Shown in pieces: positions 9,647 to 19,400 of a stretch of 64,000 nucleotides of DNA. This DNA comes from CAVZBW01 sp963773635. Lineage in GTDB: Bacteria > Actinomycetota > Acidimicrobiia > Acidimicrobiales > RAAP-2. The stretch spans positions 62,001 to 126,000 of the forward strand of contig CAVZBW010000001.1 of NCBI GenBank assembly GCA_963773635.1, in the 5' to 3' direction. Under the pieces are notes generated by a model. It saw only the letters and a program-made list of their open reading frames with translations. It was not told where the DNA came from and ran no database searches. A program made the translations under genes and the position numbers. The first letter of the stretch is position 1; the number at the start of each line of letters is the position of its first letter.

Positions 9647-10936
9647 TCAGTCCACGGCGGCCACGAGACCGGGGACGTCGTCGAACGCGGCCTCGCCAAA
9701 GGGCCCGACGGCGCACAGCGTCTTGGGTGCGCCGGCGACTGCGCCGGCGGCCTCCTTGACGTCGGTCGGTCCCACCGACTCCACCCTCGAGAGGATCGTC
9801 TCCACGCTGAGCACCTCGCCACGGACCAGGAGGGACGAACCGATGCGGCTCATCCGGGCTCCCGAGTCCTCGGTCGAGAGCAGCAGCTCGGCGCGAAGGT
9901 TGCCCTTGGCGACGGCCAGCTCCCGATCCGTGACGCCCCCCTCCGCGAGGCGCTCCAGCTCGTCGCTGGCGATCCCGAGCACCTCGTCCACGTAGTCGGG
10001 AGCGGTACCCACGACGATGGCGAGCGACCCGGCGTCGTCGTACGCGGCGCGCTCGGATCCGACCGAGTAGGCGAGTCCCCGCTCCTCCCGGATCTTCTGG
10101 AAGAGCCGGGAGGAGAAGCCCCCGCCGAGGGTGTGGTTCAAGAGGGCGTGGGCCCACCGGGAGTCGTCGTGCACCGAGACCGACCGGACGCCCAGGACCA
10201 CGTGGGCCTGTTCCGTCGGTCTGGTCACGACGACCAGCGGCACCTGCGGGACCTGCGGTGGGACGCGGTGGGGGCGGGCTCCCTCGCCAGGTCCCCGGAA
10301 GCGCTCCTCGACGGCGGCGGCGACCTCGTCGTGGCGGCAGTTCCCGGCGACCGCCACCACGATGTTGCCGGGGCGGTAGTGCTCGGTGAAGAACTCTCGG
10401 ATGTCCGAGGGCGCCGTCGCGCTCACGGTCTCCGCGTCGCCGAGCGTGTCCCGACCGAGAGGGTGCTCGGGGAACAGCGCCTCGCCCCATCGTTCCCCCG
10501 CCAGCTCCGCCGGCTCGTCGGCGTGCATCAGGATCTCGTCCAGGATGACCGACCGCTCCGCATCGACGTCGGAGGGCCGCAGCGCCGGCTCCCACATGAT
10601 GTCGCTCAGGATGTCGAGCCCCAGGGGGAGATGCTCGGCGAGCAGCCGGATGTAGAAGGTCGTGTACTCCTTCGTGGTGAAGGCGTTGCAGTCGCCGCCC
10701 ACCTCGTCGATGGCCTCGGCGATCGCCGCCGCCGACCGAGCCTCCGTGCCCTTGAAGAGCAGGTGCTCGAGGAAGTGCGAGGCGCCTGCACGCTCGTCGC
10801 TCTCGTCACGCGAGCCTGCGCCGACCCAAAAGCCGATGGCCACCGAGTGCGCCTCCGGCATGGACTCCGTGACCAGTTGCAGGCCGCAGGGCAGGCGGGT
10901 CGTCTCGGACCCGCCACCCGGACCGGGGCGGCTCAA
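9647..10936 (-). CDS. M16-family zinc metallopeptidase (PepR-like)
   Basis: A 429-residue, single-unit M16B peptidase, the length of processing-peptidase-like bacterial enzymes. The inverted zinc motif HFLEH is at residues 54-58, with the downstream metal-ligand helix AERSVILDEI. The C-terminal half contains HVVLGVRSV and LNHTLGGGFSSRLFQKIREERGLAYSVGS-type elements characteristic of the family. The ATG overlaps the PNPase stop (ATGA, 10936-10933), so it is translationally coupled to pnp, as in mycobacteria where this gene follows the PNPase gene. The physiological substrate is unknown. Confidence 0.95.
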   Translation of the reverse strand: MSRPGPGGGSETTRLPCGLQLVTESMPEAHSVAIGFWVGAGSRDESDERAGASHFLEHLLFKGTEARSAAAIAEAIDEVGGDCNAFTTKEYTTFYIRLLAEHLPLGLDILSDIMWEPALRPSDVDAERSVILDEILMHADEPAELAGERWGEALFPEHPLGRDTLGDAETVSATAPSDIREFFTEHYRPGNIVVAVAGNCRHDEVAAAVEERFRGPGEGARPHRVPPQVPQVPLVVVTRPTEQAHVVLGVRSVSVHDDSRWAHALLNHTLGGGFSSRLFQKIREERGLAYSVGSERAAYDDAGSLAIVVGTAPDYVDEVLGIASDELERLAEGGVTDRELAVAKGNLRAELLLSTEDSGARMSRIGSSLLVRGEVLSVETILSRVESVGPTDVKEAAGAVAGAPKTLCAVGPFGEAAFDDVPGLVAAVD

Positions 10937-13364
10937 CGGCGGCGCGACCGACGCCGACCGCCCGAGCGGGAGTCTCCGCCACCGCCCGGACCCGAGGGGG
11001 CGTTGCCCGCCTGGACCGCGCCCGGACCGAGGTCTCCCAGCTCCGCAGTGAGCTCCGCCTCGAAGGCGTCCTCGAAGGACACGGCCTGCCCGCGACCGGC
11101 CGAGCCGTCACCCTGCTCGACCTCGCCGTTGCCCGAGGGGACTTGCCGGGGCGCGCTCCCCTCGCCCTCCTCGCCGTCGGCGGCCTCGGGCTCGGTGGCC
11201 AGCGACAGGGACACCTTGCCCTGGGGGTCGATGTCGTCGACACGGACCTCGAGGCCCTGGCCCAGGGTCAGGACGTCCTCCACCTGGTTGACCCGGCGGC
11301 CACCCGACAGGGGGGACAGCTTGGAGATGTGCAGCAGGCCGTCCCGCCCGGGGAGGATGTTGACGAAGGCCCCGAACTTGGTCAGGTTGACCACCTTGCC
11401 CTGGTACGTCGCGCCCACCTCGGCGGTCGGCGGGTCGAGAATCAGGCTGATCCGTCGCTGTGCCTCGCGCACCGCGTCGCCATCCTTGGCACCGATGGTC
11501 ACGGTGCCGACCATGCCATCGTCGTCCACGGCGATGTCGGCGCCGGTCTCCTGCTGGAGGGTGTTGATCACCTTGCCCTTGGGGCCGATGACCTCGCCGA
11601 TCTTGTCGAGCGGGATCTCGAAGGCGACGATCTTGGGGGCGGTCCGGGCCACCTCGGGCCGAGGCGCCTCGATGGCCTCCTGCATGACGCCCAGGATGGT
11701 GAGCCGGGCCTCCCTGGCCTGGCGCAGCGCCTGGGCCAGGACATCCGCCGGCAACCCGTCGATCTTCGTGTCGAGCTGCAGCGCCGTCACCGCATCGGCG
11801 GTACCGGCGACCTTGAAGTCCATGTCCCCGAGGGCGTCCTCCGCCCCCAGGATGTCGGTCAGGGTGACGTAGGCGTCGCCCTCGTGCGCGAGCCCCATGG
11901 CGATGCCGGCGACGGGTGCCCGCAGCGGTACGCCTGCGGCCATGAGCGACAGCGAGGAGCCGCAGACCGAGGCCATCGACGTCGAGCCGTTGGAGCTCAA
12001 GACGTCCGAGACCACCCGCAGCACGTAGGGGAACTCGTCCGCCGGCGGCACGACGGGGAGCAACGCCCGCTCCGCCAGCAGGCCGTGCCCGATCTCCCGG
12101 CGCTTGGGCCCGCGCATGAACCCGGTCTCGCCCGTGGAGAAGGGCGGGAAGTTGTAGTGGTGAATATACCGCTTGGACTCGTCGATCCCGATGGTGTCGA
12201 GCAGCTGGTTCATCCGGGGCATGCCCAGGGTGGCCACGGAGAGGACCTGGGTCTCGCCCCGCTGGAACAACGCAGACCCGTGCGCCGTCGGGATGATGTC
12301 CACCTCTGCCGACAGTGGCCGGATGTCGGTGGTCGAGCGGCCGTCGATGCGGATCCCCTCCTCGACGATCCGCCGCCGCACCAGCTTCTTGACCACGTCC
12401 TTGGCGGCGGCCTTGATCTCTCGCTCCCGCGACTCGAATTCCGGCGCCAGGGTGGCGACGAGGTTGGCCGTGGCCTCGTCGATGGCGCCGTTGCGCTCGG
12501 CCTTGCCCGCCGTGGCGTTGGCCTGCCGGAGCGGCTCGACGCCGACCTGCTCGACCCTCGCGTACACGTCGTCGCCGTACTCGGCGAACGTCTCGATCTT
12601 GATGGGCTCGGGCGACCCCGCCTTGGCCACCAGCTCACGCTGGAGCGCCACCGACTCCCGGATCCAGCGCTTGGACACCTCGAGGCCCTCGGCCAGGACC
12701 TCCTCGGTGACCTTGGGCGCGCCCGCCGCGTAGTAGCGGAACGAATCCTCGGTCCCGCCCGCCTCGACCATCATGATGGCCACGTCGGCGTCGGGACCCT
12801 CGCCCAGGGTCCGGCCGGCCACCACGAGCTCGAAGGTGGAGGCGTCCCCCTCCTGGTAGGTGGCGTGGGGAATCCAGCGGCCGTCCTCGCCGTAGGCGAT
12901 CCGCACCGCGCCGATGGGACCGTCGAAGGGGATGCCCGAGACCATCAGGGCCGCCGAGGCGCCGTTGATGGCCAGGATGTCGTGGGGGTTCTCGAGATCA
13001 GCCCCGAGGATCGTGGCGACGACGTGGACCTCGTTGCGGACCCCCTTCGGAAACGAGGGTCGCAGGGGTCGGTCGATGAGGCGGGCCGTCAGGATGGCCT
13101 GGTCCGACGCCTTGCCCTCCCGGCGGAAGAACGAGCCGGGGATCTTGCCGGCCGCGTACATCCGCTCCTCCACGTCGACGGTCAGAGGGAAGAAGTCCGC
13201 GCCCTCTTCGCGGAGCGGGACATGACGGCGGTGACCAGCACGATGGTGTCGCCCAGGCGGACCACCACCGCACCGTCGGCCTGGGGGGCCAGGCGTCCGG
13301 TCTCGAGGGAAAGGGTGCGTTCGGTCTCGCTCACCGGAGCGGACACAGAAATGGCTTCGGGCAT
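10933..13364 (-). CDS. pnp: polyribonucleotide nucleotidyltransferase (PNPase), frame broken by one missing base
   Basis: 3'-to-5' phosphorolytic exoribonuclease, about 810 residues after repair. Order visible: first RNase PH domain, all-helical linker, second RNase PH domain (FPPFSTGETGFMRGPKRREIGHG), KH domain (IGPKGKVINTLQQETGADI), S1 domain (GKVVNLTKFGAFVNILPGRDGLLH) and an acidic/Gly tail. The start (ATG 13364, MPEAISVSAPV, with GAGGAA upstream) and the rest (DFFPLTVDVEERMYAAGKI onward) are in different frames. One base missing near 13205-13215 accounts for it, joining VTAVMSRS to REEGADFFPL. An error is the likely cause. It lies downstream of rpsO, the classic rpsO-pnp pair. Confidence 0.93.
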
Positions 13365-13538
13365 GGTGTTCCTCGGTTGTTTCAGGGGCACCACACCGCC
13401 GGTTCCCAGTGGTCGATCACCGCTCGGGTCCGGCGATCGCAGCTGATGGTCGAGAACGACCTGGCCGGCGGCACAACCCGGAGCCGGAGGTAACCGGCGA
13501 CTGGCAGCCGGCTCGTCGCGGTGCCCGTCTCTGTACGA

Positions 13539-13559
13539 CCACCGGTACAGGACCGGCGG
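13539..13559 (-). other. hairpin in the rpsO-pnp intergenic region
   Basis: Between rpsO and pnp (210 bases without a gene) lies an inverted repeat with 8-base arms, CCGCCGGT and ACCGGTGG on the minus strand, and one mismatched pair. In other bacteria a hairpin here is an RNase III processing site or attenuator controlling PNPase; that role is by analogy only. Nothing else was recognised in this gap. Confidence 0.4.
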
Positions 13560-13574
13560 AAGACCCTTCGGTCG

Positions 13575-13832
13575 TCAGCGACGGATGCCGAGACGCCCGA
13601 TGATGGTGCGGTAACGCTCGACGTCGTTGTTACGGACGTAGTCGAGCAGCCGGCGGCGGCGGCCGATGAGTCGCATGAGCCCACGTCGAGTGTGGTGGTC
13701 CCCCTTGTGCTGGCGCAGATGCTCCGTCAGCTGCGAGATGCGGCCGGTCAGGATGGCGATCTGCACTTCCGGCGAACCCGTGTCGGACTCGTGCGTCCGG
13801 TACTCGTTGATCACCGCCTGCTTATCGGGCAT
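13575..13832 (-). CDS. rpsO: 30S ribosomal protein S15
   Basis: An 85-residue, full-length S15, which binds the central domain of 16S rRNA early in 30S assembly. It contains the family signature THESDTGSPEVQIAILT, then LTEHLRQHKGDHHTRRGL and LIGRRRRLLDYV. ATG 13832 follows a purine-rich AAAGG stretch. It sits between ribF and pnp as in many bacteria. Confidence 0.98.
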   Translation of the reverse strand: MPDKQAVINEYRTHESDTGSPEVQIAILTGRISQLTEHLRQHKGDHHTRRGLMRLIGRRRRLLDYVRNNDVERYRTIIGRLGIRR

Positions 13833-13975
13833 GAAAAGGGAAACCTTTGCTACGTCGTGGGCCAGCGCCCGCCAGACGAACCAACCGGGCAGGCATACCC
13901 CTCACCCTGGACGTGGAAATCCCACGCCCTCGACCAAGGAGCACACCCTGGGATGACACGATCTGACGTCACCCC

Positions 13976-13996
13976 GGTCGGGAAGTCTTCCCGACC
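13976..13996 (-). terminator. perfect inverted repeat after ribF
   Basis: Nine-base arms, GGTCGGGAA and TTCCCGACC, flank a 3-base loop 20 bases past the ribF stop. There is no T-tract, so it may be an actinobacterial-type terminator without U-tail, a processing hairpin ahead of rpsO, or a palindromic protein site. The rest of 13833-14016 shows no recognisable element. Confidence 0.45.
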
Positions 13997-14016
13997 ACAT
14001 GCCAGGCTACCAGACC

Positions 14017-14982
14017 TCAGGCGGATCCGAGGAGGCGGCGGACGTCCTCGACGTCCCTGCGCATCTGGGTGATGAGCTCGTCCACGCTCGGGAATTCGAC
14101 CTGCCCCCGTCGGATCGGCCGGTGGAACGTCACCCGAGCGGGCTGGTCGTAGAGATCGCCCGAGAAATCGAGGAGGTGCGCCTCCACGAGGGACTCACCC
14201 TCGGACCCGTAGAAGGTCGGCCTGCGCCCGACCGAGATGGCCGCGGGATGACGGGGTCCCGGAGGCGCCGCGGACGACGCCGGGTCTGTTGTCGAGTACC
14301 ACCCGGCGTAGATCCCTTCGCCGGGCACGGCGATCTCCCCGGGGACGTCGACGTTGGCGGTGGGCATGCCCAGGAGGGAGCCGCCGCGACCGTCTCCGCG
14401 CACCACCGTGCCACGCACCTCGTGGTCCCGCCCGAGGAGCACGGACGCCGAAGCCATGTCGCCCCGGGCCACGAGCTCGCGTATGCGCGTCGACGACACG
14501 GGGGTCCCCGCGGCGTCGTGCAGTCCAAACCCGACCACCTCGAAGTCGAGCACTGCTCCTTGCTCTCGGAGCAGGGCCACGTTGCCCTTGCGTCCGTGAC
14601 CGAAGTGGAAGTCCGTGCCGACGACCACGAGCTGAGCGCCGAGCGCCTCCACCAGCACCTCGTCGATGAACTCCTCGGCGGCCTCGTCTGCCCGACGACG
14701 GTCGAAGGGAAGGACCAGCGTGCGGTCGACCCCGCAGTCCGCGAGAAGGTCGAGCTTCTGCGCGAGATCGGTGAGCAGGTACGGCGCCGACTCGGGCCGC
14801 ACCACCGACGCGGGGTGGCGATCGAAGGTCACGACCACGGTCTCGAGGTTCCGGTCGGAGGCGAGCGCACGCAGCTCCCCGAGGACCGCTCGATGCCCGA
14901 GGTGCACGCCGTCGTACGCCCCGATGGTCACCGCCGAGCGGCTGCCCGGCTGGTGCCGGTGGTCCGGGCCGACTACCTCCAT
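14017..14982 (-). CDS. ribF: bifunctional riboflavin kinase / FAD synthetase
   Basis: Makes FMN from riboflavin and ATP, then FAD. About 321 residues, normal length. The N-terminal nucleotidyltransferase has IGAYDGVHLGH, VVTFDRHP and SSTRIRELV; the C-terminal kinase has GDGRGGSLLGMPTANV, GIYAGWY and ISVGRRPTFYG. ATG 14982 is chosen because a GGAGG lies ten bases upstream and the family fold begins soon after; the frame is open further to 15102. This initiation region lies in three tandem 17-base repeats, each with its own ATG. The gene lies between truB and rpsO in the nusA-infB operon. Confidence 0.95.
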   Translation of the reverse strand: MEVVGPDHRHQPGSRSAVTIGAYDGVHLGHRAVLGELRALASDRNLETVVVTFDRHPASVVRPESAPYLLTDLAQKLDLLADCGVDRTLVLPFDRRRADEAAEEFIDEVLVEALGAQLVVVGTDFHFGHGRKGNVALLREQGAVLDFEVVGFGLHDAAGTPVSSTRIRELVARGDMASASVLLGRDHEVRGTVVRGDGRGGSLLGMPTANVDVPGEIAVPGEGIYAGWYSTTDPASSAAPPGPRHPAAISVGRRPTFYGSEGESLVEAHLLDFSGDLYDQPARVTFHRPIRRGQVEFPSVDELITQMRRDVEDVRRLLGSA

Positions 14983-15023
14983 GGCCCCGCTACCTCCATG
15001 GCCCCGCAACTTCCATGGCCCGG
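14973..15023 (-). repeat. three tandem 17-bp repeats at the ribF start
   Basis: Copies at 14973-14989, 14990-15006 and 15007-15023; the first two are identical and the third differs at a few bases. Each contains a purine-rich GGAGG/GGAAG stretch and an ATG (14982, 14999, 15016). Because 17 is not a multiple of three, the three ATGs are in three different frames and only the last-read one (14982) leads into ribF. Confidence 0.9.
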
Positions 15024-15124
15024 CTCCCACGACCCGCGAGGGTCCCGTCGGTCTCGGCGGCCCGGGCACGTCACCGCTGCGCTCCGCCTCGCTCCGGCCC
15101 ACACCGCTCCGAGACTACCGACCC

Positions 15125-16033
15125 TCAGCCGGCGGTCATGACCACGGCCGGCGTCACCCGATCGGTTCCCGTGGACTCGTAGACGGCAAGGAGGCTGCCG
15201 TCGTCGCCGAGCAACGCCCACGGACCGCTGCCGACGACCCCGAGCGGGACCCGGTCCAGGGGCAGGCCCCGGCCGATCAGGCGGGCCACCTCCTGGTCGA
15301 CGGTCACCCGCTCCAGGTGGCACATCGCTTCGGCCGGCGTCAGCACCGCGTCGCGTCCCAGGCTGTCCACCGATCGGGCGTCCTCGACGCGGAAATCGCC
15401 GATCGCCGTGCGGCGCAGCGCCCGCAGGTGCGCGACGCCCCCGAGCGCCACCCCGAGATCGGCCGCCAGGACCCGGACGTAGGTCCCCGACGAGCACTCG
15501 ACATCCATCCGGAAGATGCCCGGCTCCTCGGTGGGACGCGTGTCCAGGCGGTAGACGGCGACCCGCCGGGGGGATCGCTCGACCTCGACCCCCTCTCGAG
15601 CCAGTGAGTGGAGCCGCCGGCCGTCGACCTTCAGCGCGGACACCATCGGCGGCACCTGGTCGATCTCGCCGGTCAGACCCTCGGCGGCCTCGGCGACCTG
15701 CTGCGGGGTCACGGCCCTCATGTCGGCCGTCTCCACGACCTCGCCGCTGGCGTCGAGGGTGGAGGTGGCCGTCCCGAGCACGAGCTCCCCCTCGTAGGTC
15801 TTGCGCAACGGGGCGAGGAAGCGCAGCAGGCGGGTGCAGCGTCCGAGTCCGACCACGAGCAAACCGGTGGCGTCGGGATCGAGGGTTCCGGCGTGGCCCA
15901 CGCGGCGCTGGCCGAAGATCCGACGGCAACGGGCGACGACGTCGTGCGAGGTCCACCCGACCTCCTTGTCGACGAGGACGATCCCATCGGTGGTGGGCGT
16001 GACGGGGGCTCCTCTGCCCCGCCGGTGCGCCAC
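15125..16033 (-). CDS. truB: tRNA pseudouridine(55) synthase
   Basis: Forms pseudouridine 55 in the T-loop of tRNAs. 302 residues. GIVLVDKEVGWTSHDVV, then the catalytic aspartate motif HAGTLDPDATGLLVVG, then YEGELVLG, IDQVPPMVSALKVDG and SSGTYVRVLAADLG are all in family order, with a C-terminal PUA-like part. GTG 16033 starts a few bases after the rbfA stop at 16040, so the two are coupled. Confidence 0.97.
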   Translation of the reverse strand: MAHRRGRGAPVTPTTDGIVLVDKEVGWTSHDVVARCRRIFGQRRVGHAGTLDPDATGLLVVGLGRCTRLLRFLAPLRKTYEGELVLGTATSTLDASGEVVETADMRAVTPQQVAEAAEGLTGEIDQVPPMVSALKVDGRRLHSLAREGVEVERSPRRVAVYRLDTRPTEEPGIFRMDVECSSGTYVRVLAADLGVALGGVAHLRALRRTAIGDFRVEDARSVDSLGRDAVLTPAEAMCHLERVTVDQEVARLIGRGLPLDRVPLGVVGSGPWALLGDDGSLLAVYESTGTDRVTPAVVMTAG

Positions 16034-16039
16034 GATTGC

Positions 16040-16438
16040 TCAGCGCCCCGCCGTGCCTCGGCGGAGGCGCTCCAGGATCTGGTCGATCCTCTCGCCCTGG
16101 GCGACCGCCGGATCCGCGGCGAACTCGAGTCTCGGGGTCCGCTTGAGCCGCACCTGACGGCCGATCTGCGCCTGCAGATGCGGCCGGCGCTCCTCGAGCG
16201 CCAGGGCGGTCTCCTCGTCCAGCCGACCGAGGTAGACCGTGGCGCGTCGCAGGTCTCCCGAGGTCTCGACCGACGTCACCGTCACCAGGCGCAGCCGCTC
16301 GTCGGCATCAGCAAGTCGCTCGAGCTCCTCCCCGAGGACCTCGCGCAACACCTCGTTGACCCGCCGAGACCTCGGGTACTCCCTTTTCGAGTCCAGTTGG
16401 TACCCCGCTCCCTTCCCGTGCGGGCGACCCCTCGACAC
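16040..16438 (-). CDS. rbfA: ribosome-binding factor A
   Basis: A 132-residue KH-fold protein that helps mature the 16S rRNA 5' end and assemble 30S subunits. The core runs from RSRRVNEVLREVLGEELERL through VTVTSVETSGDLRRATVYLG to FAADPAVAQGERIDQIL. It starts 3 bases after the infB stop, in the conserved infB-rbfA-truB order. Confidence 0.96.
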   Translation of the reverse strand: MSRGRPHGKGAGYQLDSKREYPRSRRVNEVLREVLGEELERLADADERLRLVTVTSVETSGDLRRATVYLGRLDEETALALEERRPHLQAQIGRQVRLKRTPRLEFAADPAVAQGERIDQILERLRRGTAGR

Positions 16439-16441
16439 GAC

Positions 16442-19400
16442 TCAGGTGCGAGGGATCTCTCGCTCCTCGAAGGTCTCGATGACGTCGCCCTCCTTGAGAT
16501 CCTGGTAGTCGGAGAGGCCGATGCCGCATTCGAAGCCGGAGTTGACCTCCCGGACGTCGTCCTTGAAGCGCTTGAGGGAAGTGATCGTGCCCTTCCAGAT
16601 CACCACGCCCTCGCGCAGGAACCGCACCTTCGAGCCGCGGGTGATCCTGCCATCCCTCACGTAGCAGCCGGCGACGGCTCCCACCCTCGGGATGCGGAAC
16701 ACCTGCCGGACCTCGGCCTCGCCGGTGACCACCTCTTCAAACTCGGGGGCGAGCATGCCGAGCATGGCCGCATTCATGTCCTCGATGAGCTGGTAGATGA
16801 TCTCGTAGGTCCGGATCTCGACGTCGTAGGTGTCGGCCAGCTCGCGGGCGCGGCGGTCGGGCCGCACGTTAAACCCGATGATCGTCGCGTTGGAGGCCCG
16901 GGCCAGCTGCACGTCGTTCTCGGTGATCCCGCCGACGCCGCGCAGCACGAAGCTCAGCGTCACGTCCTCGCGCTCCAGCTTGCGCAGGCTCTCGGTCACC
17001 GCCTCGAGAGAGCCCTGGACGTCGGCTTTGAGCACCAGGTTGAGCGCGGCCTTCTCACCGCGCTGGATCTGCTCGAACAGGTCCTCCAGACGCCCACCCC
17101 CCACGGTGGGCGCAGGCGCGTGGCCGGACAGGCGGAGTCGCTGCGCACGGGCCTCGCCGAGCGTGCGGGCCGTGGCCAGGTCCTTGGTCACCCGCAGCTC
17201 GTCGCCGGCCTGCGGGGGCTCCGAGAAACCGAGCACCTGGACCGGCATCGACGGCAGGGCCTCCTTGACCTGGTCGCCCCGATCGTCGACCAACGCCTTG
17301 ACGCGCCCCCAGGCTGCGCCGCCCACGACCGAGTCGCCGACCCGCAACGTCCCGCTCTGGATGATCACCGTGGCCACCGGGCCCCGGCCGGTCTCGAGAT
17401 TGGCCTCGAGGACGACCCCTCGGGCCCTCCCCTCGGGACTCGCCTCGAGCTCCTCGACCTCGGCCACGACCACGAGCTGCTCCAGCAGGTCGTCGAGCCC
17501 CATGCCCTGCAGCGCGGACACCTCCACGACGATGCTGTCACCGCCCCAGGCTTCCGGGACGAGCCCGCGCTCGGCCAGCTGCTGGAGGACCCGGTTGGGG
17601 TCGGCGTTGGGCAGGTCGATCTTGTTGACGGCGACGACGATGGGCACGTCGGCCGCCTTGGCGTGGTCGATGGCCTCGATGGTCTGGGGCATCACGCCGT
17701 CGTCGGCGGCCACGACGAGGACCACGATGTCCGTGACCTCGGCGCCTCTGGCCCGCATGGCGGTGAAGGCCTCGTGGCCCGGGGTGTCGATGAAGGTGAG
17801 GAGATGGTCGTGCCAGCTCACCTGGTAGGCACCGATGTGCTGGGTGATTCCTCCGGCCTCGCCGGCCACGACGTCGCTCGAGCGGATCCGGTCCAGCAGG
17901 AGGGTCTTGCCATGGTCGACGTGACCCATGACCGTGATCACCGGAGGACGGGGCCGAAGCTCACCCGCTTCCTCCTCGTCCTCGAGCTCGAAGCGGGCCA
18001 GCAGCTCGGCTTCCTGCTCCTCGCCCGGGTCGACCAACCGGATGTCGGCGCCGAGCTCCGCGGCGAACAGCTCGATCATGTCGTCGGTGAGCGACTGGGT
18101 GGCGGTGACCATCTCGCCTTGGAGCAACAAGAACCGCACCACGTCACCAGCGGATCGGTTGACCTTGGGACCGAGGTCGCGTGCCGTCGAACCGCGCTCG
18201 ACGATGATCTCGCCCTCGGGCACCGGTGCGGTCGAGGGCATGTACGTCGTCAGCTGCGTGGGTTCGAGCTCCTCGAGCTGGCGACGGCGCCGGCGAGATC
18301 GCCGCTGGGGAGGCCGCCCCCGTCCGGGCGGGCCACCGCGGCCCGGCGGAGGTCCACCCACGGGCGCCCCGGGAGCGCGCCCCGGGCTCGGTCGGCCGCC
18401 AAAGCCTCCCGAAGGGCGCGCCGTTCCGGTCCCGCTGGACGGGCCGCGAGCGCCCCCTCGATTGAACCCGCCCCCACCCGACGGCCCGGGTCGCGACGAC
18501 GGGGCGGGACGTCGGCCTCCGAGGCCCGGAGGTGGGGGGATGGGACGGCCGCTCGGGCTGAGCGGCGGCCGGCCGCCGGGCGGCGGGGGAATCGGGCGCC
18601 CGCTCTGGCTCATGGGCGGACGGCCCCGCGGCGGTGCAGAGCCCTCGCCTCCCGGAGGCCCTTCCCGTGGGGGCCGAGGAGCCGGGCGGGGTCCCGAGTC
18701 GGGACGGGGGGCAGAGTCGGGACGCGGGGCCGGGCGACCGCCAACCTCTGGCCGGGGTCCCGGCCGGGTTGCCGGCGGACCGTCGGGCCGTGGCGCCTGG
18801 CGGGGTCCGAAGGGGGCCTCCGGTCGCAACGGCGGGCGGGGTCCAGCGGGCGCCTCCGGTCGCAACGGCGGGCGGGGTCCAGCGGGCGCCTCCGGCCGCG
18901 TGCCCTGGCCGGCATCGGGCCGCGGAACGGTCGGCGAGGCAGGGCGCGGCGGAGCCTCCGGGGCGGAGGAGCCGCTTGCCGCGGGAGCCGCCGGCGCCGG
19001 GCGAGGGGCGCGGGTCTCACCGTGGACGGGCGCGGGCCGGGTACTCGTGACGATCCGCCGTGGCGCCGCCGGAGCCTCCTCGCGGGGAGCGGTCCCCGGG
19101 TCGCCGTCCCCTGGGCCGGCCGCCGCCGGCGCGACGGTGGCTGCGGGCGCCCCCGCCGCTGCGGCGGGCTGGGAGGGCATCTGGCGCGGGGATGCCGCAG
19201 GGGCGCCCGGCGTGACCCCCGTCGGGGCCGGCGCGGTGCCGGTCGCGTCTGCGGCCATGACCGGCCGCGGCGCAGCCCTCCTCGCCGGCTCGGGCTTAGC
19301 CGGTGCCGGCTCTTCGGGTTGCGTCGGGCGGCGGAGACCTTCGGCATCGGCCCGACGCCGGACACGGTCGGCTTGAGCGTCCTCGATCGAGGAGGAATGG

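Noticed and set aside
7776..9995. Long plus-strand open frame (739 codons) antisense to the YfhO-like gene
   Set aside because: Histidine/glutamine/arginine-rich nonsense composition typical of shadow frames; the minus strand encodes clear membrane spans.
9636..10595. N-terminal extension of the YfhO-like frame
   Set aside because: Overlaps the M16 peptidase coding region in another frame and has shadow-type composition; the membrane protein starts after the peptidase stop.
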